From contig JBOGIG010000052.1 in NCBI GenBank assembly GCA_050742455.1, forward strand, positions 1-64,000: a DNA stretch of 64,000 nt, given 5' to 3'. This DNA comes from JBOGIG01 sp050742455 (lineage in GTDB: Bacteria > Actinomycetota > Acidimicrobiia > Acidimicrobiales > JBOGIG01). The notes beneath the pieces were generated by a model. The model had not been told where the DNA came from. It searched no databases and was given only the letters and a program-made list of their open reading frames with translations. Below, piece by piece: positions 8,450 to 17,394 of this stretch; the stretch's first letter is position 1; every line of letters begins with the position of its first letter. The translations under genes and the position numbers were made by a program.

Positions 8450-9285
8450 ACACGACTCGGGCCTATGAGCTGTGCGAGGAGATCACCCGGCGCGAGGCCA
8501 AGAACTTTGCCTACGGGATCCGACTCTTGCGGCCACCGGAACGCCAGGCCCTGTCGGCCGTGTACGCCATGGCTCGGCGCATCGACGACATCGGCGACGG
8601 CCACGACGCCGATGATCACAAGCTGGTGTTGCTGGCCGAGGTGCGCAAGAGCCTCAACCCCATCGAGGACGGTGCCGACGACCCCGTGCTCGTGGCCCTG
8701 GCCGACGCCGCCCGGCGCTATCGGATCCCCATGGGGGCCTTCGAGGAATTGATCGATGGATGTGAGATGGACGTCACCGGCACAAATTACGCGACCATCG
8801 AGGATCTGGTGGGGTACTGCCGCAGGGTGGCTGGCTCGATCGGGCGCCTGTCCCTGTCAATCTTCGGCACCGGCGATCCCGAAGTGGCTGGGCCCCGAGC
8901 CGATGCCCTGGGGGTGGCACTGCAGCTGACCAATATCCTTCGCGACGTGGTAGAGGACCGAGGAATGGGCCGCATCTACCTGCCCTCCGAGGATGCCGCC
9001 TCGGTCAGTTGTCCTGCCGATTTGAGCGGCCCACCGCAAGCCGTGGCAGCCCTGGTGGCCCTGGAGTGCAAACGGGCACGTGAGTGGTTTTCTGAGGGGC
9101 TGCAGCTACTCCCTATGCTCGACCGCCGCAGCCGGGCCTGCGTGGGGACGATGGCCGGGATCTACCGGCGCCTACTGGACCGTATCGAGGCTGATCCCAT
9201 CGTCGTCACCAAAGGGCGTCTGTCCCTGCCGACCTGGGAGAAGGCCTGGGTGGCTGCGCGCAGCCTGTCCGGGGTGGTTGGTTGA
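8446..9285 (+). CDS. hpnD: Presqualene diphosphate synthase HpnD
   Basis: The enzyme joins two farnesyl diphosphates head to head to give presqualene diphosphate, the HpnC substrate. The motifs RRIDDIGDGHD and NILRDVVEDRGMGRIYLP are the two Mg-diphosphate sites, and the 279-residue length is standard for the family. Its start overlaps the hpnC stop (ATGA), and its stop overlaps the TTG of hpnE (TTGA), so the three HpnCDE genes are translationally linked. Confidence 0.95.
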   Translation: MNTTRAYELCEEITRREAKNFAYGIRLLRPPERQALSAVYAMARRIDDIGDGHDADDHKLVLLAEVRKSLNPIEDGADDPVLVALADAARRYRIPMGAFEELIDGCEMDVTGTNYATIEDLVGYCRRVAGSIGRLSLSIFGTGDPEVAGPRADALGVALQLTNILRDVVEDRGMGRIYLPSEDAASVSCPADLSGPPQAVAALVALECKRAREWFSEGLQLLPMLDRRSRACVGTMAGIYRRLLDRIEADPIVVTKGRLSLPTWEKAWVAARSLSGVVG

Positions 9286-10796
9286 CCAAGACCTCTGTGG
9301 TCGTGATCGGGGGCGGTCTCGCCGGGATCAGCGCGGCACTGGCCGCGGCCGATGCCGGCGCCGACGTCACCCTCCTCGAGCGCCAGGCCCGCCTAGGTGG
9401 GCTCACGTGGTCGTTCCAGCGAAAAGGGCTGTGGTTCGACAACGGCCAGCACGTGTTCCTGCGCTGCTGCACGGCATACCGCCAGTTCATCGAAAGGATC
9501 GAGGCCACCCACCATTTGCACCTCCAGGACCGTTTGGCCGTCCCCGTGCTGCGCCCCATCACGCCAACTCCACCTCCAACGAACCCCGGAGTGGACACCT
9601 CACCGGGGGTCAACGCCCGCTCGGCCGTCGCCGAAGTGGCGGACGTCGACGTGGCGGACGTCGACGGGGCGGGTGCCAACATCGCGGGCGTCGACATGGT
9701 GGAGATCAGGCGAAACGGATGGCCGGCCCCGTTTCACCTGATGGGTTCGTTGGCTCGCTATCGTCACCTGCCCACCACCGACCGGCTGCGGGTCGGCCGG
9801 GCCGTACTGGCCCTCAGTCGCCTGAACCTGGATGACCCTGGGCTCGATGCCATCAATTTCGGGCAGTGGCTGTCCCGCCACGGCCAGAGCGATCGGGCCA
9901 TCGAAGTGCTGTGGAATCTAATTGCCCTACCCACACTCAACATTGCGGCCGGGGACGCATCCATGGCCGTGGCCGCCAAGGTGTTCCGCACCGGCCTGCT
10001 CGACTCGACAGACGGCGGAGACATCGGATGGTCAAAGGTTCCTTTGGCTCGGCTGCACCACGAGTCGGCCACCAAGGCCCTCAGCCAGGCCGGGGTAGAC
10101 GTCCTGCTCGGATCACGGGTCCGCGCCCTTGGCATCAAAGGTGGAACACCATTTGTCGTTGAGACTTTCGACCAGTCTCTGGCCGCGGACGCGGTGATCG
10201 TGGCCACCCCGCCCCCCACGGCCCGCGAACTGCTCCCTGAAGGAGCACTCCCGGACCTGGACCTCCTCGGCACCTCCCCGATAGTCAACGTGCACCTGGT
10301 TCTTGACCGTCAGGTGACCGACCTGCCCATGGCGGCGGCCATCGATTCGCCCGTGCAGTTCGTCTTTGACCGGACCAAGTCGTCGGGACTCGAAAAGGGG
10401 CAGTACCTCGCGGTTTCTCTTTCCGCGGCCGACGCCTACCTCGGCGTTCACCCCCACCAGCTCATATCAATGTTTTCCGAGGCCTTGGGGCAGCTGTTTC
10501 CGCCCATGTGCGGCGCTGAGATCGTGGACGGGGTCGTCTCCCGGGAGCGGGCCGCCACATTTCGCGCCGTACCCGGGACCAAGGCGTACAGGCCGCCAAA
10601 TGCCACCGCCACGGAGGGTTTGTTCCTAGCCGGGGCGTGGTGTGACACCGGGTGGCCGGCAACCATGGAAGGCGCCGTGCGCAGCGGTTTGGCAGCCGGA
10701 CAGCAGGCCGCTGGCGTAAGGACCCGTCAAGCGCCCGCAGCGATGCCCGGCACGCCATCCGATGAGTTCGACCTCGTATCCCGGGAGATCACATAG
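9282..10796 (+). CDS. hpnE: Hydroxysqualene dehydroxylase HpnE
   Basis: This FAD-dependent amine-oxidase-fold enzyme reduces hydroxysqualene to squalene. The dinucleotide-binding motif VVVIGGGLAGISAA is at the N terminus with LLERQARLGG following, and GLFLAGAWCDTGWP near the C terminus closes the FAD site. At 504 residues it is longer than most homologues. The excess is a low-complexity insertion (about residues 89-143) containing four copies of a 15-bp unit, placed between VPVLRP and the resuming WPAPFHL segment. It starts with TTG overlapping the hpnD stop. Confidence 0.92.
   Translation: MTKTSVVVIGGGLAGISAALAAADAGADVTLLERQARLGGLTWSFQRKGLWFDNGQHVFLRCCTAYRQFIERIEATHHLHLQDRLAVPVLRPITPTPPPTNPGVDTSPGVNARSAVAEVADVDVADVDGAGANIAGVDMVEIRRNGWPAPFHLMGSLARYRHLPTTDRLRVGRAVLALSRLNLDDPGLDAINFGQWLSRHGQSDRAIEVLWNLIALPTLNIAAGDASMAVAAKVFRTGLLDSTDGGDIGWSKVPLARLHHESATKALSQAGVDVLLGSRVRALGIKGGTPFVVETFDQSLAADAVIVATPPPTARELLPEGALPDLDLLGTSPIVNVHLVLDRQVTDLPMAAAIDSPVQFVFDRTKSSGLEKGQYLAVSLSAADAYLGVHPHQLISMFSEALGQLFPPMCGAEIVDGVVSRERAATFRAVPGTKAYRPPNATATEGLFLAGAWCDTGWPATMEGAVRSGLAAGQQAAGVRTRQAPAAMPGTPSDEFDLVSREIT
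9636..9695 (+). repeat. 15-bp tandem repeat, 4 units, inside hpnE
   Basis: Two perfect 15-bp units (9636-9650, 9651-9665) encode VADVD twice. Two degenerate units follow (to 9695). They lie in a low-complexity insertion of HpnE and preserve the frame. Confidence 0.8.
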
Positions 10797-11806
10797 TGAC
10801 CGCACCATCCGTTTCCGCCCCCCGTGGTGCCAAGCCAAGACCACCTCAGGCATTGGAGCGAGCCAATCTGATGGTGAGCCCAGCCATCATGGAGGCGGCC
10901 CGACGTCTCAACGACCAGCTGCGCCTGCCAGTGGAGCACCACCTCGAAGGCGGGGGAAAGCGCGTCCGGGCCGCCCTTACCCTGCTCTCGGCAGGCGCCG
11001 CCGGCGCCGAGGAAAGCGTGGGAATCGTCGGAGCGGTGGCTATCGAGCTCATCCACAACTTCTCCCTGGTGCATGACGATGTGATCGACCGGGATGAGGA
11101 GCGCCGCCATCGCGCCACCGTCTGGAGCAAATTCGGCATCGGTCCGGCCGTGGTGGCAGGGGACGCCCTGGCCCTGCTCGCCGTCCAGATCCTCCTGGAA
11201 AATCCGACCGCGGAGCGAGTACGAGCCACCGCCCTACTGGCCGATTCCACTCAGGCCATGATCGCCGGACAGTCGGAGGACATGGCCTTCGAGAACCGCT
11301 CGTCGGTTACCGTCGCCGAATGCCTGGCCATGGAGGCGGGCAAGACCGCCGCCCTGCTGTCATGTGCCGCGTCGCTCGGGGCCGTGCTGGCCGGCGCCCC
11401 CGAATCCGTGGTGGTCACCCTCGGTGATTTCGGCCGTCATCTCGGCCTGGCCTTCCAGGCCGTCGATGACGTACTGGGGATATGGGGAGAATCAGCGGCA
11501 ACAGGAAAGCCCGTGGGCAGCGACTTGCTGTCCCACAAGAAGACTCTTCCCATCGCCCTGGCGCTGGCCCATGGGGGCCCGATCCGGGACGAGCTGGTGG
11601 CCATCCTGGACGGCCCGCTCTCCCCGGCTGAGGTGGCCAGGGCGTCGGCCTGGCTGGAAGAGCAGGGCGCCCGCCAGGAGGCCATGGACATGGCTGCCGG
11701 CCACCTCGATGCGGCCCTTGGTGCTCTTGGCCAAGTTTCCCTCGCCCCCGGCCCTGCCGCCGAACTGGCTCAGATCGCCCGCTACGTAGTGGCCCGCGAC
11801 CAGTGA
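10796..11806 (+). CDS. Polyprenyl (farnesyl-type) diphosphate synthase
   Basis: This trans-prenyl chain elongation enzyme makes the allylic diphosphate used by HpnD. The first aspartate-rich motif is DDVIDRDEERRH (DDxxD within LVHDDVID), and the second is FQAVDDVLGIWG. Product length cannot be fixed with confidence; a C15 product would fit its place between hpnE and shc. The 336-residue length is normal. GTG 10796 overlaps the last base of the hpnE stop. The 3' end overlaps shc by 4 nt (GTGA). Confidence 0.9.
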   Translation: MTAPSVSAPRGAKPRPPQALERANLMVSPAIMEAARRLNDQLRLPVEHHLEGGGKRVRAALTLLSAGAAGAEESVGIVGAVAIELIHNFSLVHDDVIDRDEERRHRATVWSKFGIGPAVVAGDALALLAVQILLENPTAERVRATALLADSTQAMIAGQSEDMAFENRSSVTVAECLAMEAGKTAALLSCAASLGAVLAGAPESVVVTLGDFGRHLGLAFQAVDDVLGIWGESAATGKPVGSDLLSHKKTLPIALALAHGGPIRDELVAILDGPLSPAEVARASAWLEEQGARQEAMDMAAGHLDAALGALGQVSLAPGPAAELAQIARYVVARDQ

Positions 11807-13722
11807 CCCCCGTTCCCTCTTCGAGGTCGGTGGTGTCGTCACCAGCCGGCCCCGACGACCCCTCAGGTCCCCCCGCCCCCTCCGCTCTGGCCGAGAGCCT
11901 GGCCCGGGCCCAGGACGCACTCCGAGCCCAGCAGCACGAAGCGGGTTGGTGGAAGGGTGAGCTGGAGACGAACGTGACCATGGACGCCGAGGACCTGCTC
12001 CTTCGTCAGTTCCTTGGAATAGGCACGAAGGAACAGACCGACGCCTCGGCCAGGTGGATCCGATCCAATCAGCGCAGTGATGGAACTTGGGCCAACTACT
12101 ACGGCGGGCCGCCCGATCTTTCCACCACCCTGGAGGCCTACGTGGCGCTCCGGCTGGCCGGGGACCCGACCGAGGCCCTCCACATGCGCCGGGCCGCGAC
12201 CTATGCCATCGGGGCCGGTGGGATCGAGGCCAGTCGAGTATTCACCCGCTTCTGGCTGGCCATGTTCGGCTTGTGGCGGTGGGAGGACCTACCCGTCCTA
12301 CCTCCCGAGATCATGTTCCTTCCAGCTTCCTTCCCACTCAACATCTACGACTTCGCCTGTTGGGCCCGCCAGACCATCGTCGCTCTGACCGTGGTCAGTG
12401 CCCACCGGCCCGTGCGCTCTCTCCCCTTTTCCATCGACGAGTTGCGAACGGGCGCCAGACCGGGACCGGTCCAGTCCCTGACCACCTGGGCCGGACGGTT
12501 CCAAAGACTCGACCAGGTCCTGCACCACTATGAGCGCCACCCCTTCGGCCCCCTACGGGAAAGGGCCTTGGCCCGCGCCGAGAAATGGATACTGCAGCGC
12601 CAGGAAGCCGACGGATCCTGGGGCGGGATACAACCACCCTGGGTCTATTCCCTATTGGCCCTGCACGTCCAGGGCTACCCACTCGATCACCCGGTCATGA
12701 AGGCCGGCTTGGACGGACTCGACCGCTTCACCATCAACGACGAGCGGGGTCGTCGCATCGAGGCCTGCCAGTCTCCGGTGTGGGACACCGCCTTGGCAGT
12801 CGTCGCCCTGTCTGACGGGGGATCCGACTCCAAGGACCCAGCTATGGTGCGGGCCGGCGAATGGCTGGTCGACCAGGAGATCAACGTCAGCGGCGACTGG
12901 AGCATTCGCCGTCCCAACCTGGCGCCCGCCGGATGGGCGTTCGAATTTGCCAACGCCAACTATCCCGACATCGACGATACGGCCGAGGTAGCCCTGGCGC
13001 TGGCCCGCATCGGAAACGGTCATCGAGGCAGCGTCAATCGGGCCGTGACCTGGATCGAGGGCATGCAGTGCCGGGATGGCGGCTGGGCTGCCTTTGACGT
13101 CGACAACACCAGGGCCTTGTGCAGGACTCTGCCATTTTGTGATTTTGGGGAGTTGATAGACCCCCCCAGTGCCGACGTCACCGCCCACGTGGTCGAACTG
13201 CTCGCCCAGGTTGGGTCCTCTCCCCAAGCCATGCAACGCGGGGTGGACTGGCTGGTAAGGGCGCAGGAGTCCGATGGCTCATGGTTCGGCCGGTGGGGGG
13301 CCAACCACGTCTACGGCACCGGAGCTGTGATTCCCGCCCTTGTCGCCGCGGGCATGGCCCCTGGCAATCCGGCCATCATCGGAGCCATCGCCTGGCTAAA
13401 TGCCCACCAGAACGAAGATGGCGGTTGGGGAGAAGACCTGCGTTCCTACGACACGCAGACTTGGAGGGGGCAGGGTTCGTCCACACCCTCCCAGACGGCA
13501 TGGGCACTCCTCGCCCTTCTGGCTGCCGGCGAGCGGGGCCAGGCCACTCGACGGGGCGTGGGTTGGCTCCTCGACAACCAGCGGGAGGACGGCAGCTGGG
13601 ATGAGCCGTTCTTCACCGGGACGGGCTTCCCGGGCGACTTCTACATCAACTATCACCTGTACCGCTTGGTATTTCCGATCATGGCTCTGGGGCGCTACCT
13701 GAATGGGGGCCGTCTTGGCTGA
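11803..13722 (+). CDS. shc: Squalene-hopene cyclase
   Basis: This monotopic membrane enzyme cyclises squalene to hopene and diplopterol. The catalytic protonation motif is DIDDTA (residues 389-394, DxDDTA). QW-type repeats are visible as NQRSDGTW (~89), RQEADGSWGG (~266), CRDGGWAAFD, AQESDGSWFGRW, HQNEDGGWGED and NQREDGSWDE, ending in GDFYINYHLYRLVFPIMALGRY. At 639 residues it is full length. The first ~30 residues are a proline-rich, non-conserved lead. It overlaps both neighbours: 4 nt with the prenyl synthase and 20 nt with the downstream fusion gene. Confidence 0.97.
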   Translation: MTPVPSSRSVVSSPAGPDDPSGPPAPSALAESLARAQDALRAQQHEAGWWKGELETNVTMDAEDLLLRQFLGIGTKEQTDASARWIRSNQRSDGTWANYYGGPPDLSTTLEAYVALRLAGDPTEALHMRRAATYAIGAGGIEASRVFTRFWLAMFGLWRWEDLPVLPPEIMFLPASFPLNIYDFACWARQTIVALTVVSAHRPVRSLPFSIDELRTGARPGPVQSLTTWAGRFQRLDQVLHHYERHPFGPLRERALARAEKWILQRQEADGSWGGIQPPWVYSLLALHVQGYPLDHPVMKAGLDGLDRFTINDERGRRIEACQSPVWDTALAVVALSDGGSDSKDPAMVRAGEWLVDQEINVSGDWSIRRPNLAPAGWAFEFANANYPDIDDTAEVALALARIGNGHRGSVNRAVTWIEGMQCRDGGWAAFDVDNTRALCRTLPFCDFGELIDPPSADVTAHVVELLAQVGSSPQAMQRGVDWLVRAQESDGSWFGRWGANHVYGTGAVIPALVAAGMAPGNPAIIGAIAWLNAHQNEDGGWGEDLRSYDTQTWRGQGSSTPSQTAWALLALLAAGERGQATRRGVGWLLDNQREDGSWDEPFFTGTGFPGDFYINYHLYRLVFPIMALGRYLNGGRLG

Positions 13723-15193
13723 GCTTGCTGTGTTGACCGCGCTGCGCATCGAGGCCCTGGCCGTTCGGCGCAAGGTCACCGTCACCGGTATGGGCCGGAC
13801 CTCGGCCATCAATTCGACCACCAAGCTGGCCGGCCGCCTCGATGAGAACACCGTCGTCGGCATCGCCGGGGTGGCCGGGGCTCTGGACCCTGATTTGCGT
13901 CCGGGCCAGGTGGTGGTGGCCACCGAGCTGTTGACCACCGACGGCGCCCCCCCGCGGGTGCTGTCCTCGGCCCTGGTTGTGGCTGCCGATCTTCGCCGGG
14001 CCGGCCTCGACGTACGATGCGGGCCCATCGTCTCGGTTCCCACTTACGCCCGAGGTCGGCAACGGGCCGAACTGGCCGCCACCGGGGCCGTGGCCGTGGA
14101 CATGGAATCCGCCTGGATGGTCGGTTCCCTCGGTGACCGCCCCATCGTGGTGGTGAGAGCCATTTCCGACACAGCCGACCAAGGGCCGGTAGTGGGGGGG
14201 CTAAGCGCCCTCGCCGCCCTGACACGAGTTCGACCCACCCTGGAGCGATGGGCCCGGACCTGCCGGCCGCGCTCGGTGGTCCTGGGGGCGCCCCGTTCGT
14301 TCTGCGCAGGCGTTGATCGGGCCATCGACACAGTGGAGCGATCACTCGCTCGCTTCGGCTCCCCCGTCTATGTACGGCGTCAGATCGTGCACAACTCCCA
14401 CGTCGTGAGTCGCCTCGAAGGATTGGGCGCCGTTTTCGTCGAGGAGCTCGACGAGGTTCCCGACGGTGCAACCGTGGTCCTGGCGGCCCATGGGGTTTCC
14501 CCCGAAGTGCATCGCCAAGCGGCCGACAGAGCCACGCTGCGAGTAGTGGACGCCACCTGCCCTCTCGTAAGCAAGGTCCACCACGAGGCCCGCCAGTTCG
14601 CCTCTCGCGGTCTGCCCATCGTTCTCATCGGTCACGCCGACCACGAAGAGGTCCAGGGCACCTTGGGAGAGGCGCCCGGAAACATCCGACTGGTTGAGCG
14701 ACCCGAGGACGTGGCATCTCTCGACATCGATCCCTCGGGTCCGGTGGCCTACCTGTCCCAAACCACCCTGGCCACCGATGAGACCGACGCCATCGTCGAA
14801 CTGCTGGGCCGGCGCTTCGCCCACCTGATCGGGCCAAAAACCCAAGACGTGTGCTACGCCACCGACAACCGGCAGGACGCGGTGCGGTCAATGGCCCAGG
14901 CCTGCGACCTCGTCTTGGTGGTCGGGTCGGCCAATTCGTCCAATACCCTCCGCTTGGTGGAAGTGGCCCGCCGTGAGGGTTGCCGGGCCGAGCGAATCGA
15001 GGACCATTCCCAGTTGCGCCTCGAATGGCTCGATGGTGTCGCTACTGTAGGGATTACGGCAGGAGCTTCGGCGCCGGAGATATTGGTCCAGCAGTTGATC
15101 GACTCACTTGGCTCACTGGGTCCGCTGGAAGTGAGCGAACATCGAACACGTAACGAATCCATCCATTTTTCTCTTCCAAAGCAGGTGCGATAG
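13703..15193 (+). CDS. ispH: Fusion of HpnG-type nucleosidase and IspH (HMBPP reductase)
   Basis: A single 496-residue frame joins two enzymes. Residues ~5-185 are a purine-nucleosidase-superfamily domain: GIAGVAGALDPDLRPGQVV, the active-site AVDMESAW (Glu135) and RAISDTAD (Asp156). This fits HpnG, which releases adenine from adenosylhopane. Residues ~190-490 are a complete IspH, the last MEP-pathway enzyme giving IPP and DMAPP. All three iron-sulfur cysteines are present (Cys201 in FCAGVDRAI, Cys286 in DATCPLVSKVH, Cys384 in QDVCYATDNRQ), as are SHVV, AAHGV, HADHEEVQG and SANSSNTLRL. No stop or start separates the halves. The start is ATG 13703 (TTG 13715 possible), and hpnH follows with a 1-nt overlap. 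Confidence 0.93.
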   Translation: MGAVLAELAVLTALRIEALAVRRKVTVTGMGRTSAINSTTKLAGRLDENTVVGIAGVAGALDPDLRPGQVVVATELLTTDGAPPRVLSSALVVAADLRRAGLDVRCGPIVSVPTYARGRQRAELAATGAVAVDMESAWMVGSLGDRPIVVVRAISDTADQGPVVGGLSALAALTRVRPTLERWARTCRPRSVVLGAPRSFCAGVDRAIDTVERSLARFGSPVYVRRQIVHNSHVVSRLEGLGAVFVEELDEVPDGATVVLAAHGVSPEVHRQAADRATLRVVDATCPLVSKVHHEARQFASRGLPIVLIGHADHEEVQGTLGEAPGNIRLVERPEDVASLDIDPSGPVAYLSQTTLATDETDAIVELLGRRFAHLIGPKTQDVCYATDNRQDAVRSMAQACDLVLVVGSANSSNTLRLVEVARREGCRAERIEDHSQLRLEWLDGVATVGITAGASAPEILVQQLIDSLGSLGPLEVSEHRTRNESIHFSLPKQVR

Positions 15194-16197
15194 TGCCCAT
15201 CCCCGTACGCCAGAATCTCCGGATCGGAAGCCACCTGCTTCGCCAGAAGATGAAGAGGACCAAATATTTCCCCTTCATCGTCGAGATCGAGCCTCTGTTC
15301 GCCTGCAACCTTGCCTGCCCCGGCTGCGGCAAGATCCAGCATCCGACCGACATCCTGCGCAAGCGTCTGTCCGTGGAAGACGTCCTCGGGGCAGTGCAGG
15401 AATGCGGGACCCCGATGGTGTCTATCGCCGGCGGAGAGCCACTCCTGCATCCCCAGATCGAGCAAATCGTGGCTGAGCTCGTCAAGCGAAAGATCTACGT
15501 CTATCTGTGCACCAACGCCGTGCTGCTCCAGCGCAAGCTTGACAAGTTCACCCCATCTCGCTTCTTCTCCTGGGTGGTTCACGTCGACGGCCTGCGGGAG
15601 CGCCACGACACCGCCGTCGACCGGGTGGGGGTGTTCGATCAGGCCGTCGCCGCCATCAAGGATGCCAAGGGTCGGGGATTCCGGGTCACCACCAACTCCA
15701 CTTTCTTCAACACAGATTCACCCAAGACGGTGCGCGACGTCCTCGATTTTCTCAATGACGACCTCGGGGTTGACGCCATGATGATCTCTCCCGCCTACGC
15801 CTACGAGAAGGCCCCGGACCAGGAGCACTTTCTGGGGGTTGATCAGACTCAGAATCTGTTCCGGGAGACATTCGCCGGAAGACGCAAGAAGTGGCGCCTC
15901 AACCATTCGCCCCTCTTTCTCGACTTCTTGGAGGGCAAGGCCGACTTCCAGTGCACCGCTTGGGGCGTCCCCAGCTACTCGGTGCTGGGCTGGCAGCGAC
16001 CCTGTTACCTCATGGCCGACGGCTACGTGACCAGCTATAAGGAGCTGGTGGAGACCACCAACTGGGACGCTTATGGCCGAGGCCGGGACCCCAGGTGCGC
16101 CAACTGCATGGCCCACTGCGGGTATGAACCAACCGCTGTCGTGGCCACCATGGGATCCCTGCGACAGTCACTGCGCGCAATGGTCAACACTCACTGA
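15193..16197 (+). CDS. hpnH: Adenosylhopane-forming radical SAM protein HpnH
   Basis: HpnH adds the 5'-deoxyadenosyl group to hopene, the first step of side-chain (C35) hopanoid synthesis. The radical-SAM cysteines are in CNLACPGC (Cys38, Cys42, Cys45), with SIAGGEPLLHPQI as the SAM-binding GGEP segment and further cysteines in the C-terminal region (CANCMAHCGYEP). At 334 residues it matches the family. GTG 15193 shares one base with the upstream stop. Its product would be the substrate of the HpnG-like domain encoded immediately upstream. It is the last gene of the plus-strand run and converges on the diiron gene. Confidence 0.96.
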   Translation: MPIPVRQNLRIGSHLLRQKMKRTKYFPFIVEIEPLFACNLACPGCGKIQHPTDILRKRLSVEDVLGAVQECGTPMVSIAGGEPLLHPQIEQIVAELVKRKIYVYLCTNAVLLQRKLDKFTPSRFFSWVVHVDGLRERHDTAVDRVGVFDQAVAAIKDAKGRGFRVTTNSTFFNTDSPKTVRDVLDFLNDDLGVDAMMISPAYAYEKAPDQEHFLGVDQTQNLFRETFAGRRKKWRLNHSPLFLDFLEGKADFQCTAWGVPSYSVLGWQRPCYLMADGYVTSYKELVETTNWDAYGRGRDPRCANCMAHCGYEPTAVVATMGSLRQSLRAMVNTH

Positions 16198-16252
16198 ACC
16201 ACTGAGCCACTGGAAACAGGGGCCGGCGGCACCCCGGTTGGATCGGAGTTCC

Positions 16253-17383
16253 CTAGGCCGAAGCCACTTCCCCCTCGGCCAGGGCGAAGACCTCGTACTC
16301 CTCACCGGTGTCAGCCAGGTTCTCGAATTGGATGACTCCGAGTTCGGTGAACTTGGTCCGCAGCCAGCCGTCTGCCGCATCGAGCAGGCCCAGCTTCTTG
16401 CAGTTGGGAACGATCTTGGAGAACAGCATGGACTGGAATGCGATCCGGTCCGGAGCTTGCATGACCAGCTCTACCGCATCCTTGACGGGAACACCCATGC
16501 GCTCCCAAACCTCTTGTTGCAAGAAGCGGTCCCGCATGCGAACGGCTGCTTCGAAGGCGAACTCCTGGCGCTCCCGGATCTCGGGGGCGCTCAATTCTCC
16601 GTAGTACTCCTGGAGGCTAAGCACCCCGAATGCCACGTGCCGAGCCTCGTCGCTCATGACGTATCTAAGTAGCTGCTTGAGAAGCGGCTCGGTGGTCAGT
16701 GCATGCATGTAACCGAAGGCGGCCAGTGCCAGGCCCTCGACCATGATCTGCATGCCGAGGTAGGTCATGTCCCAGCGGCTGTCACCGATGATGTCGTCAA
16801 GGAGCATCTTGAGGTGGGCGTTGATGGGATAGTGACCGGACAGCTTGGTGTCCAGGTACTTGGCAAAAACCTCGACGTGGCGAGCCTCGTCCATGACCTG
16901 GGTCGAGGCGTAGTACTTGGCATCGATCCAGGGCACGGACTCGACGATCTTGGCGGTGCACACCAGGGCCCCCTGCTCACCGTGCATAAATTGGCTCAAG
17001 GTCCAGTTCTGACTCTCGATGCCCAGGTTGATCCATTCTTTCTCGGTCCATTTGGCGAAGGGGGTTCCCGAGAGATCCATCCCGTCGCTCAAGCCCGTAG
17101 TCCCCCCGGCGTTGGCCAGCACCACTTTCTCCTGGTCGACTTCGGTATCCCAGGGCAGATCGGTCTCCCCGTTCCACATGGAAGTCTTGGCCTTCTCGTA
17201 GAGGCGGTTGAGCTTGGCCCGTTGGCCCTTGTCGTAGTCCCAAGTAAAGATGGTTTCCTGATTTGAGGTCACCGCCGACACGGCAGCATCCATGTCGGAG
17301 TTCGTTACCGACAAGATGGCCTCGATGTCGTTGATCTCATCGCGACCAATGATGTCGGAGTTGTTGGGCATGGTTACAGACAT
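16253..17383 (-). CDS. Ferritin-like diiron protein, probable oxygenase
   Basis: The 376-residue helical protein has two identical-geometry metal motifs: Glu136-X28-DEARH (165-169) and Glu216-X28-DEARH (245-249). Twin EX28-37DExxH motifs are the signature of non-haem diiron oxygenases of the AurF and ribonucleotide-reductase-like superfamily, so all six expected ligands are present. I cannot assign a substrate. The gene starts 11 nt after a TetR gene and has GGGAG eight bases before the ATG, so the pair is probably an operon. It ends 55 nt from hpnH in convergent orientation. Action on a lipid or hopanoid is only a guess from location. Confidence 0.7.
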   Translation of the reverse strand: MSVTMPNNSDIIGRDEINDIEAILSVTNSDMDAAVSAVTSNQETIFTWDYDKGQRAKLNRLYEKAKTSMWNGETDLPWDTEVDQEKVVLANAGGTTGLSDGMDLSGTPFAKWTEKEWINLGIESQNWTLSQFMHGEQGALVCTAKIVESVPWIDAKYYASTQVMDEARHVEVFAKYLDTKLSGHYPINAHLKMLLDDIIGDSRWDMTYLGMQIMVEGLALAAFGYMHALTTEPLLKQLLRYVMSDEARHVAFGVLSLQEYYGELSAPEIRERQEFAFEAAVRMRDRFLQQEVWERMGVPVKDAVELVMQAPDRIAFQSMLFSKIVPNCKKLGLLDAADGWLRTKFTELGVIQFENLADTGEEYEVFALAEGEVASA

Positions 17384-17394
17384 GGGATAGCTCC

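Noticed and set aside
15160..15192. T-run near the end of the IspH fusion considered as a terminator before hpnH
   Set aside because: No stable stem upstream; hpnH follows with a 1-nt overlap, so termination there would make no sense.
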